This document shows positions 1 through 5,741 of a DNA stretch of 5,774 bases, piece by piece. A model generated the notes under the pieces. That model was not told the origin of the DNA and searched no databases. It worked only from the letters and a program-made list of their open reading frames with translations. Origin of the DNA: a bacterium (GTDB taxonomy: Bacteria; Desulfobacterota; Anaeroferrophillalia; Anaeroferrophillales; Anaeroferrophillaceae); contig JAOZRP010000174.1 in NCBI GenBank assembly GCA_029940125.1, forward strand, positions 1-5,774, read 5' to 3'. How positions within the stretch are numbered: the first letter of the stretch is position 1; every line of letters starts with the position of its first letter. A program made the translations under genes and the position numbers.

Positions 1-35
1 TTTTTTTTGACAGCCTTTCAGGGATAAGGCACTAA

Positions 36-43
36 AGGAGGAA
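36..43 (+). promoter_or_regulatory. Strong ribosome binding site of trxB
   Basis: An AGGAGGAA Shine-Dalgarno sequence lies 6 nt before the ATG at 50. It is close to ideal and fixes the trxB start. The octa-T run at 1-8 just upstream may be the tail of something cut off by the window edge. I see no convincing promoter in the 49 bases before the gene. Confidence 0.85.
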
Positions 44-49
44 GATTTA

Positions 50-985
50 ATGTTTGATTATGATGTTGTTATTATCGGCGGTGGTCCCGCCGGTCTTACC
101 GCCGGGCTGTATGCCTCGCGGGCCCGTTTGCGTACCGTGCTGCTGGAAGGAATGATGATGGGGGGGCAGACCGCCTCAACCGAACTGGTAGAGAATTATC
201 CGGGGTTCACGGAACCCCTGGTTGGTGCCAGCCTGGGGCCGCTGTTTGAAAGCCAGGCGAAAAAATTCGGGCTTGAGGTGCGCCAGTTCCAGCAGGCAAC
301 GAAGATTATTCCCCAAAATCCCGGTTTTGAAGTCGTCATGTCTCCGGAAGGCGGGCTTACCGCCAAAACCGTTATTGTAGCAACGGGCACCCAATGGTCA
401 AAGCTGGGGATCCCCGGGGAGGAAGAGCTGCGGGGGGCGGGAGTTTCCTACTGTGCCACCTGTGACGGGGCTTTTTACCGGGATATGGATATTGCCGTCA
501 TTGGCGGCGGCAACGCGGCCATTGAGGAGTCGCTGTTTTTGACCAAGTTTGCCCGCAAGGTGTATATCATTCATCGCCGTGACGCTTTGAGAGCCGAAAA
601 AATTATCCAGGAACGGGCGTTTGCCAATGAAAAGATTGAGTTTGTCTTCAATCACGTGCCGTTGAAAATTGTTGGGGACGGGGAAGTCAAGGGGGTTGAA
701 CTCAAACATGTGAAAACGGGGGAAGAAAAGTTTCTTGCCGTTGCCGGGGTCTTTATCTATATCGGCATGAGGGGAAAATCTGAATTGCTCGAAGGCCTGG
801 CTACCATGGATGAGCGGGGGTTTGTGGCCGCCGGTGAGGATACGGTGACCGACTGCCCCGGCCTGTTCGCCGCCGGCGACATCCGCCAGAAGCCTCTCCG
901 CCAGATTGTGACTGCGGTTGCTGATGGCGCCGTCGCCGCCGTGCAGGCGGAAAAATTTATCGAGGCGAATTTTCAAAGCGATTAA
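50..985 (+). CDS. trxB: Thioredoxin-disulfide reductase (NADPH, FAD)
   Basis: This cytoplasmic flavoenzyme passes electrons from NADPH through FAD and a redox disulfide to thioredoxin. The 311-residue length is normal for the low-molecular-weight bacterial enzyme. The first FAD-binding motif GGGPAG is at residues 10-15, followed by VENYPGF at about 47-53. The active-site CATC (Cys135, Cys138) sits in the inserted NADPH domain. The NADPH nucleotide-fold motif GGGNAA is at 152-157. The HRRDALRA segment at 175-182 carries the Arg residues expected to bind the 2'-phosphate of NADPH, so NADPH rather than NADH is the likely donor. The closing FAD motif GLFAAGDIRQ is at 271-280. The start has an excellent ribosome binding site. 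It is the first plus-strand gene here and lies 52 bp before pcm. A thioredoxin gene could lie upstream but is not visible. No defect is seen. Ferredoxin-type thioredoxin reductase variants are less likely because the HRRxxxR motif is intact. Confidence 0.97.
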   Translation: MFDYDVVIIGGGPAGLTAGLYASRARLRTVLLEGMMMGGQTASTELVENYPGFTEPLVGASLGPLFESQAKKFGLEVRQFQQATKIIPQNPGFEVVMSPEGGLTAKTVIVATGTQWSKLGIPGEEELRGAGVSYCATCDGAFYRDMDIAVIGGGNAAIEESLFLTKFARKVYIIHRRDALRAEKIIQERAFANEKIEFVFNHVPLKIVGDGEVKGVELKHVKTGEEKFLAVAGVFIYIGMRGKSELLEGLATMDERGFVAAGEDTVTDCPGLFAAGDIRQKPLRQIVTAVADGAVAAVQAEKFIEANFQSD

Positions 986-1021
986 ATCCACTGTTTTTAG
1001 GTTGCTTTTCATCCCCTTTGT

Positions 1022-1031
1022 TTGTTAACAA
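1022..1031. repeat. 10-bp perfect palindrome before pcm
   Basis: TTGTTAACAA is a perfect palindrome in the 52-bp trxB-pcm gap, ending 6 nt before the pcm ATG. It lies inside a spacer framed by two copies of AGGTTGC (999-1005 and 1031-1037, period 32). The second copy also supplies the weak AAGG ribosome binding site. It could be a protein-binding site or chance in an AT-rich gap. Nothing in the sequence decides this. Confidence 0.3.
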
Positions 1032-1037
1032 GGTTGC

Positions 1038-1679
1038 ATGCGTTATATCGGCTGGCGAAAAAAAATGGTTGAGGAGCATGTCATTGCCCAGGGGATCAAA
1101 GACCCCCGCATTATCGCGGCAATGACGGAAGTTCCCCGGCACTACTTTCTTGATTCTGCCCTGGCCGACCAGGCATATGGCAATCATTCCCTGCCTATCG
1201 GTGCCGGGCAGACCATGACTCAGCCCTACGTGGTGGCCTACCTGCTCAATCAGCTTGGCTTGAAGGGGCATGAAAAGGTGCTGGAAATCGGGATGGGCTC
1301 CGGCTATCTGACTGCTCTCTTGAGTCGGCTTGCCGACCGGGTTTTTGCCATTGAAAAGCACCGCTCCCTGTCAATCCTGGCCCGCAAGCGGCTCGAAAAT
1401 CAAAACTGCCATAACGTGGTCATCAAAATATTCGATGGCAGCTACGGTTGGAGTGACGAGGCTCCTTTTGACGCCATTGTCGTTTCCGCCGCGGCTGCCA
1501 GTCCTCCCGCTCCCCTGCTTGAACAACTGGCCCCCGGCGGCATCATGCTGCTTCCCCTGGTGGAGGAGGACGGCCAGCGGCTTTACAAGATCACCGTTGA
1601 CGAGGCTGGAAAGTACAGCCGGCAGGCCCTTATTTCCTGCAACTTTGTCAAACTGGTAGGAAAGTATGGTGGTTCGTAA
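1038..1679 (+). CDS. pcm: Protein-L-isoaspartate O-methyltransferase
   Basis: This cytoplasmic repair enzyme uses S-adenosylmethionine to methylate L-isoaspartyl residues that arise in ageing proteins, letting them revert to aspartate. At 213 residues it has normal family length. The family segment GQTMTQPYVVA is at residues 57-67. The SAM-binding motif I, VLEIGMGSGY, is at 81-90, an acidic/ribose-contact region FAIEKH at 103-108, and the motif FDAIVVSAAAASPP at 134-147. LAPGGIMLLPL follows at 154-164, and the C-terminal NFVKLVG resembles the usual FVPLVG. The ATG at 1038 has only a weak AAGG signal. It is preferred over the in-frame ATG at 1065 because residues 1-10 (RYIGWRKKMVEEHV) match the usual N-terminal helix. 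Thr61 stands where many members have Ser in SQP, a conservative change. It overlaps the next gene by 14 nt, and pcm next to an rpoS-type gene is a recurrent arrangement in proteobacteria. surE, often upstream, is not present here. Confidence 0.95.
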   Translation: MRYIGWRKKMVEEHVIAQGIKDPRIIAAMTEVPRHYFLDSALADQAYGNHSLPIGAGQTMTQPYVVAYLLNQLGLKGHEKVLEIGMGSGYLTALLSRLADRVFAIEKHRSLSILARKRLENQNCHNVVIKIFDGSYGWSDEAPFDAIVVSAAAASPPAPLLEQLAPGGIMLLPLVEEDGQRLYKITVDEAGKYSRQALISCNFVKLVGKYGGS

Positions 1680-2139
1680 AGGCGACGGTCCCCGGCAGAT
1701 TGCCGTGATCGGTGCTGGCGCTTCCACCGGGGAATGGAATCGGTTGGCCCGGGATGTCGGCAGGCTGATAGCTGAAAGCGGCCATGTCCTGCTTTGCGGC
1801 GGTCTGGGCGGCGTCATGGAGGCGGCGGCCAGGGGGGCGAAGGAAGCCGGCGGTACCACCATTGGCATTGTTCCCGGGGGTGAACGCTTCCAGGCCAACC
1901 GCTACATCGATCATGAGATTGTCACCAATCTTGGACATTTGAGAAATTTTCTGATCATCCATTCGGCAGACGGGGTCCTGGCTCTGCCGGGCTCCCATGG
2001 CACCCAGGCGGAAATCAGCATTGCCCTGAAGCTGGGCCGGCCCCTGGTGGGCGTCGGCCGGCACTGGCGCTTCATTCCCGGCGTCAACTGCTACCCTGAT
2101 CCTGAGGCGGCATTCAATGCTTTGTTGAAGCTTTGGTGA
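1666..2139 (+). CDS. SLOG/LOG-like nucleotide-binding protein (TIGR00725-like), function unknown
   Basis: This small cytoplasmic Rossmann-fold protein of 157 residues belongs to the SLOG superfamily, which also holds LOG cytokinin-activating phosphoribohydrolases and DprA. The opening strand IAVIGAGAST is at 12-21. CGGLGGVMEAAARGA at 44-58 is the phosphate/ribose-binding glycine stretch, and GGTTIGIVPGG at 62-72 follows it. Arg93 sits in HLRNF, and LPGSHGTQAE at 107-116 corresponds to the PGGxGTxxE signature. Here the second Gly is Ser110, while Gly112, Thr113 and Glu116 are kept. The length and layout fit the TIGR00725-type subgroup rather than true LOG, so a nucleotide-derived ligand is likely but its identity is unknown. 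The start ATG lies inside the end of pcm with AGGAAAG 1-2 nt upstream of the codon, which suggests translational coupling. The rpoS-type gene starts 16 bp after its stop. It occupies the place that nlpD takes in gammaproteobacterial loci. I assign no enzymatic activity. Confidence 0.85.
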   Translation: MVVRKGDGPRQIAVIGAGASTGEWNRLARDVGRLIAESGHVLLCGGLGGVMEAAARGAKEAGGTTIGIVPGGERFQANRYIDHEIVTNLGHLRNFLIIHSADGVLALPGSHGTQAEISIALKLGRPLVGVGRHWRFIPGVNCYPDPEAAFNALLKLW

Positions 2140-2155
2140 AAGAGGTCTTGAATCG

Positions 2156-3019
2156 ATGAAAAATGATTTGCATGATTTTACTGATGGTGAAATTCTGCAA
2201 CGATATTTCAAGGATGTCAGGGCCATTCCCCTGCTTTCGGAAGCTGAGGAACATGAGTTGGCCAGGCGGGTCCGAGAGGGGGATGAAGAAGCCAAGCAGA
2301 AGATGATCAAAGCGAACCTGCGGCTGGTTATCTACCTGGTGAAGCGATACAGCAACCGGGGCCTGCCGATACCAGACTTGGTGGAGGAGGGCAATCTTGG
2401 TTTGATCAAGGCGGTTGAGCGGTACGACCCGGAGCGCAACTGCCGGTTTTCAACCTATGCGGTCTGGTGGATCAGGCAGTACATGCGTCGGGCCATCGTC
2501 AACCAGAGCAAGGTGGTTCGCCTTCCCATCCACGTGATGGAGGAATTGAACCTGTATGTCAAGGGCTGTCGGGATTTTATCAAAAAGTACAATCGTGAGC
2601 CAACCCTGAAGGAAATATCCGCTTATTTGGATCATGATTTTACCACCATTAATTCATTTCTTGGTTCGTTCAGCCAGCTGGTTCAGCTGTCCCCCGGCAG
2701 CCGCATGGAGGAGCATCAGGGGGCTTCAATTCCCCTGGAGCAGCTTGCCGATGCTAATGCCGTCAACCCCATGGAGCATCTGCACCGGATCATCAGGCTG
2801 AAAACCATCCTGCTTTGGCTGAATGAGCTGACCGCCAAGGAAAAATATATTATCATCCATCGATTCGGGCTCTACAACAACGATCCCCAGACCCTGGAGG
2901 AAATCGGGCAGACGCTTGAACTTACCCGGGAGCGCATTCGCCAGATTGAGGCTAAAGCGCTTTTGAAATTGAGACGAATCATTGATAAACACAAAATTAC
3001 CCTGGAAGACCTGGTGTGA
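2156..3019 (+). CDS. rpoS: RNA polymerase sigma factor, RpoS-type (sigma-70 family group 2)
   Basis: This alternative sigma factor directs core RNA polymerase to promoters. RpoS-type proteins run stationary-phase and general stress programmes. The protein has 287 residues. Region 1.2 is at about 11-40 (YFKDVRAIPLLSEAEE). Region 2 is at about 51-115, with NLRLV, VEEGNLGLIKAVERYDP and the -10-reading segment FSTYAVWWIRQYMRRAI at 98-114. Region 3 opens with VRLPIHVMEELNLY at 121-134, a form typical of RpoS rather than RpoD. Region 4 carries the -35-reading helix-turn-helix at about 246-273 (TLEEIGQTL, TRERIRQIEAKAL). The RpoH box is absent, and so is the long RpoD non-conserved insert. It lacks most of the N-terminal extension of E. 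coli RpoS (about 330 residues). Glu129 aligns with the promoter-selective Lys173 of E. coli RpoS. AGAGG lies about 10 nt before the ATG. The pcm context supports rpoS. Another RpoD-like group 2 or 3 sigma remains possible. Confidence 0.82.
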   Translation: MKNDLHDFTDGEILQRYFKDVRAIPLLSEAEEHELARRVREGDEEAKQKMIKANLRLVIYLVKRYSNRGLPIPDLVEEGNLGLIKAVERYDPERNCRFSTYAVWWIRQYMRRAIVNQSKVVRLPIHVMEELNLYVKGCRDFIKKYNREPTLKEISAYLDHDFTTINSFLGSFSQLVQLSPGSRMEEHQGASIPLEQLADANAVNPMEHLHRIIRLKTILLWLNELTAKEKYIIIHRFGLYNNDPQTLEEIGQTLELTRERIRQIEAKALLKLRRIIDKHKITLEDLV

Positions 3020-3105
3020 AGACGGCGGCGATGCATGGCATGATAATGAACGGCATGAGCGGCCGTCGTGATTCATGGGTATGAGCAGGAAGTGCGAGAG
3101 GACAA
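3020..3105 (+). other. 86-bp rpoS-dxs spacer with short repeats
   Basis: This is the longest gap within the plus-strand run. It holds GGCATGA at 3037-3043 and 3052-3058 and GGTATGA at 3078-3084, with a longer GGYATGAGC match at 3052-3060 and 3078-3086. GACGGC (3021-3026) can pair with GCCGTC (3062-3067) to close a 35-nt loop. There is no T-run, so no intrinsic terminator is apparent and read-through from the sigma gene into dxs is plausible. GAGAGG at 3096-3101 is the probable dxs ribosome binding site, 4 nt before the ATG. Confidence 0.4.
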
Positions 3106-4995
3106 ATGGGAATTTTAGCAACCATACAAAATCCTGATGATCTGCGGCAGCTTTCCCTCAAGGAACTGCCGGACCTGGCCGCCGAGCTGCGGGCGGAAAT
3201 CGTCAAGACGGTAGCCAGCAATGGCGGGCACCTGGCTTCGTCGCTCGGGGTTGTTGAGCTGACCCTTGCCCTGCATTACGTCTTCAAAACCCCTGAGGAC
3301 CTGCTGGTCTGGGACGTCGGGCACCAGGCCTACGCCCACAAACTGATTACCGGCCGGCGCGACCGTTTTTCCACCCTGCGCCAGATGGACGGCCTGAGCG
3401 GCTTCCCCAAACGGGCGGAAAGCCCCTATGACACCTTTGGCGTCGGTCACAGCAGCACCTCCATCTCCGCGGCCTTGGGCATGACCCTGGCCCGGGAGCT
3501 GCAGGAGAAGCCCGGCCGGGCCATCGCGGTCATCGGCGACGGTTCGCTGACGGCGGGGATGGCTTTTGAAGCCCTCAATCAGGCCGGCAGCCTGGACCGC
3601 GATCTGATCGTCATCCTCAACGACAACGAAATGTCCATTTCCAGCAACGTCGGCGCCTTGTCCGGCTATCTCAACCGCCTGATGACCGGTGAAGTGGTCA
3701 ACCGCTTTCGGCATGATGTGAAGTCCGTCCTGACCAACATTCCCGGGGTTGGCGATCCCCTTTTTAAAATGGTGAAACGGGCCGAAGGAACGTTCAAGGG
3801 ATTTGTGGTGCCCCTGGGCACTTTGTTCGAAGACATCGGTTTTCAATACATCGGTCCCCTGGCCGGCCATGACCTGGAGATGCTGATTGAAACCTTCCAG
3901 AACCTGAAGAAACTCCACGGTCCGCTCCTGGTGCATGTGATTACCAAGAAAGGCAAGGGGTATGGACCGGCGGAGAAGGAACCCAGCAAGTTCCATGGCG
4001 TCGGTCCTTTTGAGGTTGAAACCGGGATCGTGCCCAAAAAGAAAAACGCCCCCATGAGCTACACCGCTGTTTTCGGCCGAACGCTGACCAAGCTGGCGGA
4101 GGATGACGAGCGGGTGGTGGGAATTACGGCAGCCATGCCGGCCGGCACCGGCATGGAAATCATGGCCCGGGATTTTCCCCGGCGGGTTTTTGACGTGGGC
4201 ATCGCTGAACAGCATGGGGTGACCCTGGCGGCCGGCATGGCCACGGAAGGCCTGCGGCCTTTTGTAGCCATCTATTCGACCTTCATGCAGCGGGCCTATG
4301 ACCAGGTCATTCATGACCTGGCGCTGCAGAATCTGCCGGTGGTTTTATGCCTCGACCGCGGCGGTCTGGTGGGAGAGGATGGTCCCACCCATCATGGCGC
4401 TTTTGATCTTTCCTATCTGAGTTTGGTGCCGAATCTGATTATCATGGCGCCCAAGGATGAAAATGAGCTGCAGCACGTACTCAAAACCGCCCTGCACCAC
4501 GACGGCCCGGTGGCGATCCGCTACCCGCGCGGCAGCGGCGTCGGGGTGGAAATGGACCAGATATGGGAATGCCTGCCCACCGGTTCCTGGGAAGTTCTAG
4601 AGGAGGGAGATGACGGCGTTGTCCTGGCGGTGGGTTCCTGCGTTCATCCCGCCTGGCAGGCGGTCAGGGAGTTGATGGAAGAATTTCCCAATCGACGCCT
4701 TTCCCTGGTCAACTGCCGCTATATCAAGCCCATGGATGAGCCGCTGCTGCGGAAATGCCTGGAAAAACAGCCGTTTGTCCTAACCGTTGAGGAAAACGCC
4801 CTGATCGGCGGCTTCGGCAGTGCGGTTGCCAGCTACCAGGCTGTCCACGGCTTGTCTTCCGGAGCGAGGCTGTCCCTGCACGGACTGCCCGACCATTTCA
4901 TTGAGCAGGGCAGCCTGCCGCAGCTGCGGCAAAAATACGGCCTTGACTCCGAGGGAATCAAGGCCAGGATTCGGGATTTGATGGAGCTTGATTAA
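3106..4995 (+). CDS. dxs: 1-deoxy-D-xylulose-5-phosphate synthase
   Basis: This cytoplasmic thiamine-diphosphate enzyme condenses pyruvate with D-glyceraldehyde 3-phosphate to give DXP. That is the first, often rate-setting step of the MEP isoprenoid pathway, and DXP also feeds thiamine and pyridoxal synthesis. The 629 residues are full length. The N-terminal domain has SNGGHLASSLG (38-48, with the conserved His42). The ThDP/Mg motif runs from GDGSLTAG at 144-151 to LNDNEMSIS at 171-179. The central pyrimidine-binding domain has DVGIAEQH at 363-370, with Glu368 as the expected ThDP-activating glutamate. LDRGGLVGEDGPTHHG at 416-431 carries Asp425 and His429, and IRYPRG is at 471-476. The C-terminal transketolase-like domain includes VEENALIGGFGS at 561-572. 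The N-terminus (NPDDLRQLSLKELPDLA) matches the family, which supports the ATG at 3106. It follows the sigma gene by 86 bp and is not followed by xseB or ispA, its partners in many genomes. No odd residues are seen. Confidence 0.98.
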   Translation: MGILATIQNPDDLRQLSLKELPDLAAELRAEIVKTVASNGGHLASSLGVVELTLALHYVFKTPEDLLVWDVGHQAYAHKLITGRRDRFSTLRQMDGLSGFPKRAESPYDTFGVGHSSTSISAALGMTLARELQEKPGRAIAVIGDGSLTAGMAFEALNQAGSLDRDLIVILNDNEMSISSNVGALSGYLNRLMTGEVVNRFRHDVKSVLTNIPGVGDPLFKMVKRAEGTFKGFVVPLGTLFEDIGFQYIGPLAGHDLEMLIETFQNLKKLHGPLLVHVITKKGKGYGPAEKEPSKFHGVGPFEVETGIVPKKKNAPMSYTAVFGRTLTKLAEDDERVVGITAAMPAGTGMEIMARDFPRRVFDVGIAEQHGVTLAAGMATEGLRPFVAIYSTFMQRAYDQVIHDLALQNLPVVLCLDRGGLVGEDGPTHHGAFDLSYLSLVPNLIIMAPKDENELQHVLKTALHHDGPVAIRYPRGSGVGVEMDQIWECLPTGSWEVLEEGDDGVVLAVGSCVHPAWQAVRELMEEFPNRRLSLVNCRYIKPMDEPLLRKCLEKQPFVLTVEENALIGGFGSAVASYQAVHGLSSGARLSLHGLPDHFIEQGSLPQLRQKYGLDSEGIKARIRDLMELD

Positions 4996-5009
4996 GTTCA
5001 CAATTTTCA

Positions 5010-5047
5010 GCTGCCAAGGATGTTCGGGCTTGGTTTGCAGCGGTTTT
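5010..5047 (+). terminator. Possible weak dxs terminator
   Basis: Fifteen bases after the dxs stop, CCAAG (5014-5018) pairs with CTTGG (5029-5033) across a 10-nt loop. GCTG (5010-5013) and CAGC (5038-5041) can extend the stem past a 4-nt bulge. A short TTTT follows at 5044-5047. The stem is imperfect and the T-run short, so this is a weak candidate only. Confidence 0.25.
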
Positions 5048-5059
5048 CGCCGCCGGACA

Positions 5060-5078
5060 AATCACCATGACGGTGATT
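5060..5078. repeat. 7-bp perfect inverted repeat between convergent genes
   Basis: AATCACC and GGTGATT flank the 5-nt ATGAC, forming a perfect hairpin on either strand about 65 bp after dxs and 76 bp after the minus-strand gene. No T-run follows on either strand, so it is not a canonical intrinsic terminator. It may be a transcript-end stabilising hairpin or an operator-like site. Confidence 0.4.
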
Positions 5079-5130
5079 CACGAATGAGTGAGACTTATGC
5101 CGGAACAGCCGCTCGAAAGATAAAGCATTC

Positions 5131-5144
5131 CTTTAAGTTTAAAG
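5131..5144. repeat. AT-rich inverted repeat beside the minus-strand gene end
   Basis: CTTTAA and TTAAAG are separated by 2 nt and lie 9 bp beyond the stop of the minus-strand gene. The symmetry is exact, but the sequence is AT-only apart from its ends and the loop is too short for a stable full stem. It is probably of little significance. Confidence 0.2.
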
Positions 5145-5153
5145 TAAAAGCGT

Positions 5154-5726
5154 CTATTTACCCAACAGTTTTTCCTTCAGCCTGGCGTCGGCGGGATTGT
5201 CGCCCAGCCAAATGGCCCACAGCGCCTGCATGAAATCTTCTCCGGGAACCACTCCCAGTTTTTTGTTGTTGATGCTGACCGAGGTGCCGGTGCCGGGCTG
5301 GTAAACCAGGTCAATGCGGTCGCCCTTGAGCAGGTCGGCGGTGAAGTAGCCGTTGAACTGGTCTATCCTAGGTTGCAGCTGTGACAACTTCTCCTGGGAG
5401 TTGTTGAAAAACCCTTCATTCCATCCCTCGATGATTTTTTCCTTGCCAACCTTGCGGTAGACAAAGACCATCACAATTTCCTTGGGAACGTCAGCCGAAA
5501 TGGCTTCCTTGGCTGACGATGTTTTCTTTGGCAGGTAGAGGCCAGTGACATAGATGCTGAACATGAATTTTTTTCTGACTCCGATGCCGTTCAGCAGCAG
5601 TTCCTGGCCGGCGACGGAGATTTTATCGTCCAGCGTCACCCCTTTCATGGTGGCCGCCTCGCTTGAAGAAAACAGCAGCCCCATGCCAAGCACCACCAAT
5701 ACCATCAGTTGAAATAGTTTTTTCAT
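5154..5726 (-). CDS. Exported chalcone-isomerase-like (CHI-fold) protein
   Basis: The protein is predicted to be periplasmic and has 190 residues. A signal peptide is clear: MKK, then a hydrophobic stretch to about residue 20, then SSSEAA with cleavage near 24-25. The mature part matches the bacterial chalcone-isomerase-like family (Chalcone_3 type). GIGVRKKFMFSIYVTGLYLP is at 47-66, an Ala/Lys-rich helix with RKVGKEKIIEGWNEGF is at 91-106, and GDRIDLVYQPGTGTSV is at 135-150. PGEDFMQALWAIWLGDNP at 161-178 closes the domain. Bacterial members are not known to act in flavonoid synthesis. The fold suggests binding of a hydrophobic or fatty-acid-like ligand, so I assign no reaction. The ATG at 5726 is chosen because AGGAGGG precedes it by about 9 nt. 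The upstream in-frame TTG at 5747 would place that ribosome binding site inside the gene and add charged residues ahead of the signal peptide. It converges on dxs and seems unrelated to the sigma operon. Confidence 0.85.
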   Translation of the reverse strand: MKKLFQLMVLVVLGMGLLFSSSEAATMKGVTLDDKISVAGQELLLNGIGVRKKFMFSIYVTGLYLPKKTSSAKEAISADVPKEIVMVFVYRKVGKEKIIEGWNEGFFNNSQEKLSQLQPRIDQFNGYFTADLLKGDRIDLVYQPGTGTSVSINNKKLGVVPGEDFMQALWAIWLGDNPADARLKEKLLGK

Positions 5727-5734
5727 CGCCGTGT

Positions 5735-5741
5735 CCCTCCT
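5735..5741 (-). promoter_or_regulatory. Ribosome binding site deciding the CHI-like gene start
   Basis: AGGAGGG on the minus strand lies 8-9 nt before the ATG at 5726. This strong site selects ATG over the upstream TTG at 5747, so the protein begins MKKLFQ. I see no clear -10/-35 pair in the remaining 33 bases to the window edge. Confidence 0.85.

Noticed and set aside
7..35. TTGACA at 7-12 as a -35 box for trxB
   Set aside because: At 16-18 bp spacing no good -10 box exists, and the transcript would start on or after the ribosome binding site. The T-run is more likely the tail of an upstream element.
398..1012. 204-codon open frame on the minus strand inside trxB
   Set aside because: It is a shadow of trxB with no domain-like sequence.
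1648..2310. 220-codon open frame on the minus strand across the SLOG and sigma genes
   Set aside because: It is antisense to two well-supported genes, shows no motif, and its start lies inside the sigma gene.
2156..3019. Sigma gene as rpoH or rpoD
   Set aside because: The RpoH box is missing and FSTYAVWWIRQ is not RpoH-like. The protein is far shorter than RpoD, lacks its insert, and has the RpoS-style RLPIH...ELN segment.
3031..3084. 17-codon Met-rich mini-ORF in the rpoS-dxs spacer
   Set aside because: The ribosome binding site is poor and the Met codons come from the repeated ATG-containing sequence. Nothing suggests a real leader peptide.
3115..4314. 399-codon open frame on the minus strand inside dxs
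   Set aside because: It is antisense to an unmistakable full-length dxs. Its translation is low-complexity, rich in Gly, Gln and His, with no recognisable domain, as expected from a shadow of GC-biased codons.
4988..5233. 81-codon plus-strand open frame after dxs, with an internal Met at 5084
   Set aside because: It overlaps the dxs stop and the end of the minus-strand CHI-like gene, has no ribosome binding site at either Met, and resembles no family.
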